64,000 nt of DNA from Arthrinium phaeospermum (Eukaryota > Ascomycota > Sordariomycetes > Amphisphaeriales > Apiosporaceae): positions 2,108,001 to 2,172,000 of the forward strand of contig QYRS01000010.1 of assembly GCA_006503535.1 (NCBI GenBank). Reading direction: 5' to 3'. The first letter of the stretch is position 1. Each line of letters begins with the position of its first letter. Under the pieces are notes generated by a model that saw only the letters and a list, made by a program, of their open reading frames with translations, was not told the origin of the DNA and did not search any database. The position numbers were made by a program, and so were the translations under genes. Shown in pieces: positions 25,001 through 36,764 of the stretch.

Positions 25001-26450
25001 TCTTATTTTTGCACTCTGCATTGCTTGTGTTTGGCCTCGCTTTTCTACGCGGACAAGTATCTAACAGAGGCTACGGGCGTAGAAAACCAAGGGAACCCGA
25101 ACGGAGACGACCGAATTAACGCTAAGCCCACTCCAATTGCAGCCCAGGCCAGCGCCAGCACCAACGCCGGCACCAGCGCAGCAGCAGCTTTTGACGCGGG
25201 AAGCTTGACCTGAGCGCCCCTTAATATTAATAAAACCGCTACTACTGGCAACACCCCCAAAACATCAACACCACACCTGCGCACCCCGAATTCTCGTAAG
25301 GAAGACGGTATACCGGGAGATCGGCAGACTGGGAATTTCTTTTTCTTCTTCTTTTCCATTTGTCTCAATTGCAGTCTCTCGCCGGCGACTTGAGCGATTC
25401 TCAGTGCAGCCTGCCGCCTAACTTCGAGCGTTTGAACCCGGCAACCAGTAAATCCACCTTCCTGCTTGTGTCCATCAATTGCAGGCTCGGATTCCAAACG
25501 CGCTACTTTCGACGCCGGTGCCAGCTCGTCTCATTTCGCTCATTCCAGTTTCTCGACACGCGCGCAACGCCTTACCCACGGACGCATTTCGAGTCCAGAA
25601 TCCAATTTGGCCACAATTGAAATACACCGACCGACGACGACTGCCCTCGAGAAAAAGCACAAAACTCGCGCTGCTGTCGGTTCCTGGTCCATCCCGCCAA
25701 TTCGTTGCTACAGGCTAGGCGTGTCCTCTTCTTAGCTGGAGTCTGATGCAGAGCGTTCCTTGTTGTCGCAGAGGAATAATTGGGGAATCCTTTCGGGCAC
25801 CCAAACACAACAAGCAAGACGCGACCAGTAATTAGACCTCCGCCTCGCATCACTTCTGCATGATGATATGCTGAACCGGATCACTGGACCATCGCGAATA
25901 AGCAAAAACCACCTTCATTGGCCCCAGACCGCACGTTCTTGCATTTCTCGCCAACAACCGGCCTTGGGCGACAGGGAAAAAACACACCAGCCCAATTGAC
26001 ATTGGCCCAATCTAGGACCATTTCCAAACTACTCGTTACCATTCGCTTGTTACCACGCTTCGTCGAAACATCCGCCAGGCCGTTGATTCTGAAACCTGAC
26101 GCCCATTGCATTCTCGAAAGACTCATCTTGGACGAGCCTGACTGGGCATTTGAGTTTTCATTCCAAAGTTCTGGTTTAACGGTCTTCCGTCTAGTCAAAG
26201 TCTGACCCGTCTGAGGCGGCGCAATTCGTCTGGTTTGCCTATCCAAATCAGCAAGTAAGCCGAAATCGTCTCTAGGCCTGCTTTCCCTCCTTCTTTTCTC
26301 TCCGACCGTTTGCTGTCGAAGTAACCCCCATTCGCATCAGCAATCGAAATCCAACACGACAGCCTGCCCGCAGGGCAGTAACCCCTGCTCCTAGGACAGC
26401 CCGCATTTTCGGGACCTAATCCATCCTTCTGCGCGTCCCTCGCGTGGAAG
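19042..26450. other. Long gene-poor region between GWT1 and the KIN4-type kinase
   Basis: About 7.4 kb shows no well-supported gene. The part from about 24.7 kb is C-rich on the plus strand with several small upstream frames, and may be the promoter and a long, possibly spliced leader of the kinase. TACCTACC-type repeats occur at 23.45, 23.55 and 24.76 kb, GATGCGATGC-type repeats near 23.52 kb and a short GATA-like run near 24.44 kb. One weak coding candidate is listed separately. Confidence 0.45.
23830..24306 (-). CDS. Weak candidate: small Cys-containing protein
   Basis: An ATG-started frame of 158 codons. Its second half has spaced cysteines, a Pro/Ala/Thr-rich linker and ends in DCH. Nothing is recognised, the first half looks random, and there is no signal peptide in this reading. 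An upstream exon could replace the first half. It is listed only because the C-terminal half has a coding feel; it may be noise. Confidence 0.18.
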   Translation of the reverse strand: MTVGPLTAEEETRKKKTHGETAGSPHSFYQSQVSSSQTTATYERQSWTGWVWGNYQLWVFMANALSSTFQCNFVPEPKHDGALTDQSISQNGSTNFCRGTSSSCTVPTAPPAPATACTAVPGTGAFKCGFHSRELRVVDSCKYLLAYDDGRVERFDCH

Positions 26451-29400
26451 ATGTCGTCTGCTGCACTGCAGGCCGCTCCACATCAGCCAACGTCCCTGCC
26501 AGCATTGAACTCGCATCCTTCCGGCCCGGAGGGCTATTATGCGAGAGAGAACCTTCCTTCTGCGTCACCTGCATCGTCGAACCATCCTTCTCGAAGGCCG
26601 AGCGCAACCAGCACCGGCTACCCAGACCAGACACAGTCTTCGCCAATGACTTCACGTACAGCAATGGCTTCGCCAGTCCCCGTGGCTGCAGTCGAATACC
26701 AGCATTCTCCCCCTTCCAACCGTCGACGACACGAACCGCCGACCGCGCCCCCTCGAACCTCCTCCACACAACATAGCTCTCGGAGAGCCGCACGCGCGGA
26801 AGAAAGAGCGTCTTCTTCCTCGAGAGTTCCCAACGGCGAACCGAGTAGTAGCCGCCATAGCCAGAACGGATACGATGATTCCAGGACCCGCCGCGCGCAG
26901 CAGCAAGAGAGGGGTCGACAAGACTCGGCCACGATTTCGACCGCAATGCCGATCCGGACCAACCCCACATCGTCAACTCGCAGCTCGTCGAAACAACCGT
27001 CCCGCGAAGCAAGCGAGGTATTGAACCAAATCGTCGTTTCTCAACCAGAAGTGGATTTGGCTCGGGAACAAGAACGACAGGATGAAGCCCACGCCCTCGC
27101 AGCGGCTGCGGCTGCCGCGCAGGATGACTACGACGATGCTACCCCCCCACCGATCGTCGCCTCCCGAGATGCACCGGAGGAGCCCAGTAGGAGAGGCGGC
27201 CGAAGCCGCCATGACCACTCCAAGAGGGAGAAGGCCACAAAGTTTGGCGACTACTATCTAGGAAGCACCATCGGAGAAGGAGAATTTGGTAAAGTCAAAT
27301 TAGGTTGGAAACAAGATGGCGGCGTACAGGTGCGTATCTACTTCCCCGCCGATCCACCCTCGATCAGTTTCGCTAACATGCATATCTTGCCCTCAGGTCG
27401 CTATCAAGCTTATACGCAGGGATAGCGTTGGAAGCAACCCCTCCAGACTCAACAAGATTTACCGCGAGGTATCCATTCTTCGTGGCGTCTCCCACCCCAA
27501 CATCGTTAGGTTGCACGAAATGTCCGAGACTGAGCGCCACATCGGCATTGTCCTCGAGTACGCCTCTGGTGGCGAGCTTTTCGACTACATCCTCAACCAT
27601 CGCTATTTGAAAGACAACGCCGCCCGGCGACTATTCGCACAGTTGGTGTCTGGCGTGGGGTACCTGCACAAAAAGGGCATCGTTCATCGAGACTTGAAGC
27701 TCGAGAACCTGCTGTTGGACCGCAACCGAAACATCATTATTACTGATTTCGGATTCGCCAACACCTTCGATGCAAATGATGAGCTGACAGAACAGGAAGA
27801 GTTGGGACTGGGCGATCGCGATTACGTCAAGAGCACCGGTCTGGACAAGACGAAGCCTAATGGGCTGCGGAGAGGCGACCTAATGCAGACCAGTTGTGGC
27901 AGTCCTTGTTATGCCGCGCCGGAGCTTGTTGTCAGCGATTCGCTGTACACGGGCCGCAAGGTAGATGTTTGGAGCTGTGGTGTTATCCTTTACGCCATGC
28001 TTGCCGGTTACCTCCCCTTCGACGACGATCCCGCCAACCCGGAAGGCGACAACATTAACTTGCTCTACAAGTACATTGTCAACACTCCTCTTACCTTCCC
28101 CGAGTACGTCACACCGCACGCCCGAGATCTCCTGCGCCGCATATTGGTACCCAGCCCGCGGAAAAGAGCGGACCTCTTTGAAGTAGCCAGGCATAGCTGG
28201 TTGGCTGAATACGCACACGTGGTCGAGCTCATCACGAGCACCACGACCACCACGAGCGAGATTCAAAACACCACCGTGCCCGACGAAGAAGAGGATTCAG
28301 GTTTGGCTCGGAGCGCCTCGGTTCGGGAGCCTACCAAAGCGAAGCCACAGCCGACCGCCGTCGGCGATCTTGCCCGGAAACAAGGTCCTGTTGACCCCGA
28401 AGAAGCGCAAGCATACACGAAGACGCACAAGGACAACAAGCGCCGCACCGTGCAGGTCGAGTATGTCGCCCCTACTACGCAGACGCAGCGTGGAGGCGAG
28501 AGTGCAAGCCCCCGTGGAAAGGGCACCAAAGCCCGGTCCTCTAGCCAAGGCCCGGTCCCAGTCGAGGTGCACACTTCTCCCCAGGACAAGCCGTTGCCCA
28601 GAGATCCGCCAGTCGCGAAAGAGGCATACACCGGATCCCCAGGTCAGAACAGGTCCACCCGGCCACCAAGCGCTCACCGGAACCAGAATGCGCCGGTTGC
28701 TCGGCCTCACCGGGAATCGACACGGTCTGCTTCCGAGACTGCTTATATGACGACAGGCACACCTGGACACCAGGGAGCTCCCAGACCAGCCACTCGCGGT
28801 TCTATGCACTCAACAGGATCAGGGTCACGACATGGTCTTGGCTCATCACGAGCCTCGTACGGCCAGCCCATTCCACCTACGGTTGCTGGCACGAATGCCC
28901 ACGGAAGGATGTCGCAGCCGAAGGGCGGGGCCAAGAACTATCCCACTTCCAGTCCGGCGGCCCAGGAAACTCCAGACATGGACTTTGGAAAGCCAAGCGT
29001 CTCCGCCCCTGATAAGTTTGGTCACATTTCAGGCCAGGAGAATGAAGCAGGCCCACAGCGGCAGCATACGCCGCAATCAGCGACCTTTGCCCCCGATGCC
29101 AAAGGTCACAGGAGGTCAAACACCATCGGCGGGATCGGAGACAAGCTGTTTGGGCGCAGCGGTTCCCTGTTTGGCGGCCGTAAGAAGCGTGCCGAGCAGC
29201 AACAACCGGTCGACAAGCCCAACAACAGGAAATACCCCCCTGTCAGCATGGGCAACATGGGGCCAGTCGAGAGTGGCCGGCCTTCGATCGATTCTCGCGC
29301 CTCGCGCCGTTCCTTCTCGCAGGCTTTGGGTCTCGGCAAGAAGCGTAGTGGCAGCATAGCCGGGTCCCAGGTCTCCCTCGAGAAGCCCCTTAACCCCAGA

Positions 29401-29958
29401 CGCTTCTCCTTGATGAAGGCCATGGGTCTCGGCAGAGATGCCCACTCGCCATCACCTGATCCGTCTCAGCAACACCAGGACTACCATGGGGATGATTACG
29501 GACGCCAAACTGATGCTCGGTTGAGCCCCAGCCAACATCAGTACGTCGCCGATGGCTCGTACGACGAATCCCACCAGCGCGACGCATCCACCCAACATCC
29601 CGAGAGCCCCAGCTACCACCAGCGTCACGCCTCGTCTTCGCGCCCGAATGCCGTCCCATCTCACATGCAGCAGGGCGCTGTCCTCAACTCTGGCTCCGAG
29701 TCGTCTGTCGATCGTCCCCAACGGCGGACGCCGACTTCTGCGCCCTACCAGGGCGGATATGATTCGGAGAGCACGGATCAGCGACGGTCTGCGAGCCGGG
29801 GCGGTCGTGGCGTGCTTCAGAAGAACAAGAGATTTGTCGACGCCTACGACGGCGAAGAATACGGAAAGCCACACGATCATGCCGGCAGTAGTGGTGCCGC
29901 CAAGAGAGTTATGGACTTCTTCCGGAGACGAGGCAAGGCCCGCGGTGGAGAAGCTTGA
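26451..29958 (+). CDS. KIN4/KfsA-type serine/threonine protein kinase
   Basis: Two exons, 26451-27329 and 27397-29958, flank a 67-base intron with branch GCTAAC; the product has 1146 residues. The N-terminal 260 residues are Ser/Pro/Arg-rich and disordered-looking, with an Ala run. The kinase domain follows: GEGEFGKV (275-282), VAIK at 294-297, HRD near 389-391, DFG near 410. A long activation-loop insertion lies before TSCGSPCYAAPE. The FGDYYLGSTIGEGEFGKVKLGW start and that insertion fit the KIN4 family (yeast Kin4/Frk1, Aspergillus KfsA), which in yeast guards spindle position. The roughly 600-residue tail is low-complexity, with basic Ser/Arg patches. The intron splits the domain just before the VAIK lysine. 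Family call is firm; the checkpoint role is by homology. Confidence 0.9.
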
Positions 29959-31545
29959 TTTTCGTGGAGGATGCACCGGCACTGAAGCACTGACGCACTT
30001 TGCCGAACTCGCTCTGCGCGGCACGTCTCCTTTGTTTATCGAATCTGCTGTTTGTTGCATCGTTGCTGCGAATGAAATACCCCTGGAATTCGACGAAGTT
30101 GATGACTGGTTTTCCATCGATACATCTATATCCCACACATCGCATTGTAATATGAACTGTTTCAGGCAGCGTCTCTCTCCTCCGCCACCCTTCTACGTCC
30201 ACAAGCCTAATATACGCTGGTATTCCCCCCTCATACCGGCCCTCACCATATCCTACGCCACTATCAAACAATCGGCTATAATACGGGCGGCTGCGACGAG
30301 AATCCGAGACACACGGCCGCATTACTTTCATGTCGATTAATGATCAGATGACATGGGAACCTCTCCTACTGCGAACTATTCCTTCTTCTTCTCCTGGTCC
30401 TTTTTTTCTTCTTCTTGTTCTCTCGAATCCTCTGTTTGTAGGGAAGGGCGTTTGTTGGTTTCTTAGAAGACTCGGGAACTCGAGTCGCGCCATGGTTGTG
30501 TTTTTTTGCTGGGCAGGGAACGGGGGAGATCGTTCACACGCGCGGGGAGTAGAAGAGGGAAAACTGGAAACGGGTGTGTGTGTTTGTGTGTGTGGTAAAC
30601 CTGGGGCTTCACACCCACCATTGGCGGCTCGGCGGCGATGGAGCAAAAGCTCTCGGCCCAGAAGCTGCTTATCTTGCCGTTCTCACTAAGACACCAGATT
30701 TAATTTGTTAGCATCTAAATCATATCGAACCTCTTTCTACCTGTCGTGTCTGTTGTTCGTGAACTGCTTGCGTGTAGGCTTTCTTGCTGGTCACTTTTAC
30801 GCTCTGTCAATAAGTGAGTGGATGTTCCCTGGGGAATGGACGGTTCATCTTTTAAGGGGTTTATCTGACGCTTCACTTCGAGACCGTGGGGCCCTTCCAT
30901 TGTAGCAGCCGGTGCTCTTGTTGCGTAAGTTTCGGTCGAGTGGTAAGTAACATTCAGAGCCCATTCCTTCCCAATATTGTGTTCATTCCGTGGTTTGGCG
31001 ACACCAAAGATTGATCGGCGGCTTCTCCAACGGCTTCGCAAGCATATGCGTCGCCGCGTTTCGTTGCGAGTCCAAGACCAGTTCATGGTCTAATGCGAGC
31101 AAGGCTTCCATAGATCTGGCTTAAGAGCAGCTTCATGGCGCGTGTCATAGTTCTGGCTCAGCAACAATCTGTGTTCGTAAACTAGTGGGAGCAGCGCTTT
31201 CGCCATCAAGGGGATAAAGCATAGCCTGTACCCAGCACTAACCTAAAGGAGTGTTTAAGAGTATAGCATCCTTAGGGAAGAGAAAATCCTGTTATTCGTG
31301 CCGCGGCTGTGGGTATCAGTTATTTGAATTGCGTCCCGATGATACATAGACGAGCAAACAGACGGTTGTTCGGTGGGCTTGGGGCATTGAGCAAACGGGG
31401 GCACACTGTTGGGATTGTGATGGCACCACAACTCCTTTCTTCAAAGATCCAAGTTGATTAATCCACAACTGAGTAAATACTTCAACCTGAGCACGTCCTA
31501 CCAATTGCTCAATGTTCACGTCCACCCGTTCTGCTTGGGCGGTAC
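29959..31545. other. Convergent intergenic region
   Basis: This is the shared 3' side of the kinase and the six-exon secreted gene. It includes T/C-rich tracts near 30.38-30.42 kb and a GT repeat near 30.57-30.59 kb. No gene is recognised. Confidence 0.5.
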
Positions 31546-33551
31546 TCATAAGTCGCTGTTGTTCAGCAAGGACCACGTCCCATTCTCGCGGACGGAGCTC
31601 GCGAGCCGCGGCGCCCTCCCCCCGCTGTTGGCCAAGCCCACCGTGACCTTGGGGATGCCGTACGGGACCCCTGGCTGCGAGGTGGCGAGGTTGTCGTACC
31701 AGTAGCAGTAGATGTTGCTGTTGGGCGTCGAGCACCGCGAGTTGGGGTCCATGTTCCAGTCGTAGGTGCCCTGGCCGTCAAAGTACAGTCTGTCGTTCAC
31801 ACACGATGGTCAGCAAACGTTTATGGTCCGAGGCGATGGAGTGAGGGGGAAAGGGGGTGGAAGGAAGGAAGATGGAGAGAATACGTACGGCTGGGCGGCG
31901 TTCTTGTCCTTGCACTCCCACACCTTGTCCAGGGTGAGCATTCTCTTGGGCGCATCGAAGCTGTAGCTGCAGCCCAACTGGTTATTATTAGAAGCACAAT
32001 CGTACCTAGATAGCCATCCACCAGAGCAAGGTCAGTAAAACTCCTACAATATTGATCGTCTGCTAGTTGGAGGAGAGCAGACTTACACCGCACCAACCCC
32101 CGCCCCCGAAACCGGCGCCTTCTCGTAGAAGAAGTAGTCGGCGAACCCAGGCCCCGTCAGGCCGCAGGTGAAGCGGGCGAGCTCCGCGGCGGCCGGGTCC
32201 TCGAACGGCGTCGTCTCGAAGAACATGCCGCGCATGTAGAAGGTCGGGCTCACGACGCTGTCGAAGGTGCAGCCGCCCCGCGCGGGGTACGCCGTGTCCA
32301 GTGCGAAGGCCGGCAGCGTCTCCTTGGCCGTCTGGGTCCCCTCCACCGTGTGGGATTCGGCTGGGTCCGTGCAGATGGTGACAACGTCGTCAGCGGCGCC
32401 GGTGATGCCCGTGTGCGACTCGCAGGTCAGGGCGATGGGCTCGCTGCCTGAGGCTACGATGGCGGTGCTGTTGTCCAGGTGGTTGGTTAGTAGGAGCGAT
32501 CTACCTTGACAAGGTGGAGAACTTACGGCTCGATGTTGGTCGCCGGGCTTTCGAGGCAGTACCACAGCTCTTCTATCTTCAGGGTGAAGTCGGGGGCGGT
32601 GCCAGACCACGAAACGTCCAGCGCGATTTCATTGAATTCTCCACCCGTGCATCGCAGCGGGCTAGGTATGTCGAAGTCGTTGTACTTGGGCGTGTGGGAA
32701 CACCCTACCTCGTACTGGATGGCGTTGTTGGTGACGTTGAGACTGAGGTACTGGCCCTTCGATGTAAAACTGCCGGTCTTGCTATCCAAGCAAACACGGT
32801 CCTCGAGGTACCACTGTTTGCATTGGCCCTTCGCGTAGTTCTGGTAGGAAACTGTGAATACGATTTCATGTCAGCGGTCAGAACTCAGGGGTAGCAGGCC
32901 TTACAGGCTTGCCGGGTCGCGCAGTGCTTACCTCCGGTGACGGTCCACTGGTCCTTGCCGACATTGGCACATGTAGACGCCTTGTATCCGGGCGGCGGCG
33001 TTGGTTGCGCCGGTGTGAGCGGCACAGGCAGTTTCAGCGATCCTGTGACCAGATACGGGATGGGCGAGACACAGTCGTTCCCGGCACACTGGGTAATGGA
33101 GGCGTTACCACTGGCCTGGAAAAACACCCTAGAAATACCAAGGTCAGTTTCAAGATCCACTACTCAGGATGATGGGGGCATGGCTTCCTTACTTGTCGCT
33201 GGTATCGCCGCACACCCACGTCTCGGTCAAGCCGACGACGGGGTTCCCATCGTCGCCCACGGATATGGTCTCGCGGAGGGCCTCGGCCCCGATGCCGCTG
33301 CCCTGGCAGACCCCCGCGGACGTGCACTCGACGTCGGCCGCGTAGGGCGTCTTCTCCGAGGCGCGGTTGTGGACCTTGAAGGTGGTGGTGCCGCCGACGA
33401 CCTGGTAGTCCGAGACCACCCAGCTGGGGATGGTCAGCGACTTGTCCGTGCAGCGGCCCGCGTCGGGCCAGGTGGGGACGGCGGGTATGTCGAGGGCGAG
33501 GGCGCCGGCGGCCAGGGCGGCCGTGAGGATGGGGATCCGGGCTCGGGTCAT
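31546..33551 (-). CDS. Secreted protein with three copies of an uncharacterised Cys-containing domain
   Basis: Six exons (33551-33193, 33128-32932, 32851-32527, 32467-32087, 32005-31889, 31789-31546) encode 540 residues; every junction keeps frame. A signal peptide (about 1-20, cleavage after ALA or LAL) is followed by three similar units. Each carries a hydrophobic-x-x-x-W-x-C motif followed by an A/G-x-G strand and a cysteine: LTETWVC (W112), IEELWYC (W282) and LDKVWEC (W450), spaced 170 and 168 residues. Units 1 and 2 also share an opening W-x-V motif (W44, W181), and a proline-rich linker (about 154-167) joins them. The pattern recalls single-domain beta-sandwich small secreted proteins of filamentous fungi; three in tandem is unusual in my experience. 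Function unknown; extracellular location is inferred. Confidence 0.82.
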
Positions 33552-35217
33552 GTTGTGCTTGAACTGGAGACGAGGGCGGCAGTCTTGGCCACGATAGCTG
33601 AGTCGGGGAGCTGGAAGGAGATCCTGCTTGGGGCGGAAGTCTCTCCCATCCAGGACAGAATGGTGACGATCATTGCGCAGCTATTTGTAGCCCACGAAGT
33701 CGGTTAGTCGGTCTGGTGGGGGAGGAGGCGGGTTGCTGGTGGTTCCCGACAGTTCGGAGAATTTGTTGACATCGACTGACAGCGCCGCCCTGGCACGGCA
33801 ATGTCACCCACCGGCACTGAAGGTTTGCGCCCATCGGTGCTGAGGTTTTTGGTTGGAAGTCGATTTCCAATCGCTGACAGATAGTCCTGCATGAGTCGCC
33901 GGTGGCAGCTGTAATGGGGAGGTCGCAATGATTTATGCACGCAAGTGGATTGGGCCATGCGGAGGAATTCGATCTTGCAGTAGGGAGGGTCGCATCGGAA
34001 ACGGGCCAATCGAGTCCCTTCCCCCCACCCTTCTCCCAACAGCAACAGTTACCTCTTTGGGTTCCCGGTATATAGTTCACCGCAATATTGGCTCAGCACC
34101 ATATCCTAGTCGTGACTTCTCCCACGAACGAGACCGGCGTCACTCGGGCCCTCATTTACCGCTGAGCCTGCTATGCCATCGCCATCATGGCGGAAGAGGC
34201 CGTGTCCGTCATGGTTCCGTTGGCACGTGGCGACGACAGCTTTGCTCGCATCGCCCAGCACCGAACGTGGGAACGAGGGACGTCCATAGACGACAACCGT
34301 CTGGGTTACACTCGGCACAATACTCTCGTCGCTTGGACAAGCTGCACAAGGGAAGCGAGGGAGGCGGGGAAGTAGCAACAGCAGCGTGATGTCGCTTGAT
34401 CATATGACCGGCAAGGATTCCCAATCTTGCTCGAAAGGGAGAGCTCGACTGCCATCTTAGGCAAATGAGAAAGAAAGGATGCTCGGCTCTGACGTGCATG
34501 GGTTCGCCGGCGGCGGGCGGGGTGCAGGGTGTGTGTGACCAGGAAGTAATATAACCGCGCGCTGCTGACTTAGCCGTCAGCCTGCATTGCATATCGTTCG
34601 GCCACATCCCGTTGACCAACCAACCACTTGGCACTGCTCGACTCTCTTTCATGCTGAAGACAAGAGAGTTGGCCGGAATTGGACAAATACGCTGCTGTTG
34701 GTTGTAAACTTCACATGTGCTACCTCATCATTGTTATGTCTTGTTGTTTTTGAAAGGGGAACACTTGAGAAGACGGCCAGGCCTCCCGCATAACTAATTG
34801 TTCGACTTACAGGATACTCAAGAGGACGTGTCAAACAACAAGGCACGTGGCGGCTTGATATTACCAGACCACACGCGCGCGCATATATATGAGCTGTACA
34901 CCCTTCCCCCAGTACCAAAGGTTAGACAAGCAATTTATTCATCAATATACACGTGGCCCACGCATCTAGCTCTACTCCCGTCCTATTTATAGAATGCCCT
35001 GACGCAGCTATCACGTCCCCGGAAACTGGGAGGAGTTGAAAATCCGCACGGAAATAGAATACCAGCTGAAGTAGCAGAAGGCAGCGGCATATCAAAAGCA
35101 CGTCCAATATCATGGATGCCTGAACTAGAACATGGGTAGGCTCGGAATATCCCAATGTTGGTACGTGCCGACCCAACTTTGGCTAAGTAGGTAAATTCAC
35201 CTACCTACCTTATGGAA
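33552..35217. other. Intergenic region with TACCTACC element
   Basis: The promoter of the six-exon secreted gene is expected here. A TATATA motif lies near 34.07 kb and a TATATATA run near 34.88 kb, neither close to a known start. At 35.19-35.21 kb an imperfect inverted repeat TAGGT/ACCTA leads into TACCTACC. No gene is supported. Confidence 0.45.
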
Positions 35218-35885
35218 TCAAACGGCCGTGTTACCACGAAACTCCCTGCCTTGCAACGAACCGACCTTGGGAGCGCGCCCATAAGCTTGCCCGTCGCGGA
35301 TAGGCCTGAGCATCTCATGATACGCTGGTCCTAACAGCAATTGGACCTCTTCTTCCAACTCCTCCTCGTTGTCGGCACAGTCCGCGCCACCATCATTTGC
35401 CGCTTCTTCACCACGGACAGCTACGTGGGCATTGATGCGGTAGGCCGCGCGGCCGTGGACACCGCCGGCCGTGTGGAAGAGCAACCTAAACGACAACGAC
35501 GAGGGCCGGCTCAGCTGTCCTAGCAAGACCAACTCCTCGATCAATGCAGTCCCACGCCTCGGACAACCGCCGCGCGACGAGCACGTAGGCGCCCTGGCAG
35601 GCGGCGAGGGCGCTGCAGGCCAGCAGGACCGGGAGGGCCAGGGAGGCGGCGGTGCTGTGGGCGCTGTAGGCGAGGCCCGACACCTGCACGTCCCAGCGCA
35701 GGCGCGTCAGCATCTTGGCGACGATGCCCTCTGCACCTGCGACTGAACTATCATCACCACCACAACCACCAGAACCAACAAGGGGCGGCACTTGTACGGT
35801 CTGCCCACGGAGAAAGTGGCCGTAGAAGGCGCCCGGGTCGGTCTGAACGGTATGAATTCGATTGAAGGTGATTGATGTCCCAGCT
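35218..35885 (-). pseudogene. C-terminal remnant of a large membrane protein, frameshifted
   Basis: Minus-strand frames read as the tail of a large fungal membrane protein: a stretch around IHTVQTDPGAFYGHFLRGQ and VQVPPLV, a hydrophobic segment with LALPVLLACSALAACQGAYVLV, and then SEAWDC, a motif common near the C-terminus of such Pezizomycotina proteins. Just after SEAWDC (about 35545) the frame slips by one: the continuing frame runs through ELVLLGQLSRPSS and FHTAGGVHGR to a terminal segment with VQLLLGP and QAYGR. Upstream of 35885 a stop cuts the frame and no matching N-terminal part is seen. The rest of the gene, usually several hundred residues, is missing. Both a truncation and a frameshift argue for a dead copy. 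An alternative is a short functional tail exon plus an assembly slip. Confidence 0.6.
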
Positions 35886-36239
35886 TAGTATAAGCTTTGC
35901 AAAAGAGTTTCCTTTTTTACAAAGATATGTATACATAACCTAATACCTCCAAAACCCTTGAAAGAACTTCCACGACCAAATTTGACTCCCGTGGATCGAC
36001 AAAAGCTTAATGACGGCCAACATACCCGTATCTGCGAAAACCCTTCTCTGTTCCTTTCTCCGGTCGCTGCGGCGACTCCGCGACCTGCGTACAAAAGGCT
36101 GCTGCTCTCGCCTCCTCTTTCGATTCGATGCCAGCCAAAGCATAACTTCTCAAACAAAAAGACTCACAGAAAGCCAAAATACCCTCAACCCTCACATATA
36201 TTGGTCTGCTCTAAACTGAATCATCATCAATATTACAAA

Positions 36240-36764
36240 ATGCACGCCATCACCACCACCCCCTTCCTAGCCGCCGTCCTCGGCCTCGCCTCCAAGGCCT
36301 GGGCGGCCCCCATCCCCGCCGACGCCAACGCCAACGCAACCGCGACCAACACCACCAAGGTGGTCGCCGCCGCCGCCCCCATCCCCATCGAGAAGCGCTG
36401 GGTCGGCGGCTGGTGCGGCGTGCACGTGCAAGTCATCATCAACGAGCGCGGGGACCGGCAGTCGGCCGCCGTCACCCTCTACGACGGCGCGCAGACCTGG
36501 ATCCACAAGGAAGACATCCCGGCCGCCCCCAAGGCCCACAGCGGCAACCGGCCCTTCCACGGCGAGGCGCCGGGGCTGAAGAGCCCCATGCAACTCAGCA
36601 TAGCTATCGACGGCAACTTGGTTGACTTTACGTACGAGGGCGATCGCTGGAGCTCCGGTGTTGCGGGTTCCAGCAATGACCGCTGCACCGTTGGTCAATG
36701 GGACAGTCACGGCGGGCTGTTCATTCCGGATACCGTCGACCTGGACTGTGGCTTCCCTTGCTAG
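36240..36764 (+). CDS. Small secreted protein with likely Kex2 site
   Basis: A single exon of 174 residues. Signal peptide about 1-22 (cleavage near AWA-AP), then an Ala/Asn/Thr pro-region with possible N-glycosylation sites. A Lys-Arg pair at 52-53 suits Kex2 processing and would give a mature chain starting with Trp54. The mature part starts GGWCGVHVQV and holds four cysteines (Cys59, one near 149, and 170 and 174 at the end), probably two disulphides. The WCGVHV start recalls a family of fungal small secreted proteins without known function. The ATG follows an A-rich leader (ACAAAATG). Secretion is well supported; any role in host interaction is speculation. Confidence 0.82.
   Translation: MHAITTTPFLAAVLGLASKAWAAPIPADANANATATNTTKVVAAAAPIPIEKRWVGGWCGVHVQVIINERGDRQSAAVTLYDGAQTWIHKEDIPAAPKAHSGNRPFHGEAPGLKSPMQLSIAIDGNLVDFTYEGDRWSSGVAGSSNDRCTVGQWDSHGGLFIPDTVDLDCGFPC

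Noticed and set aside
25045..25497. Minus-strand frame of 150 codons with a hydrophobic segment
   Set aside because: The hydrophobic run mirrors an Ala/Ser/Thr-rich plus-strand stretch; no signal, family or splice support was found.
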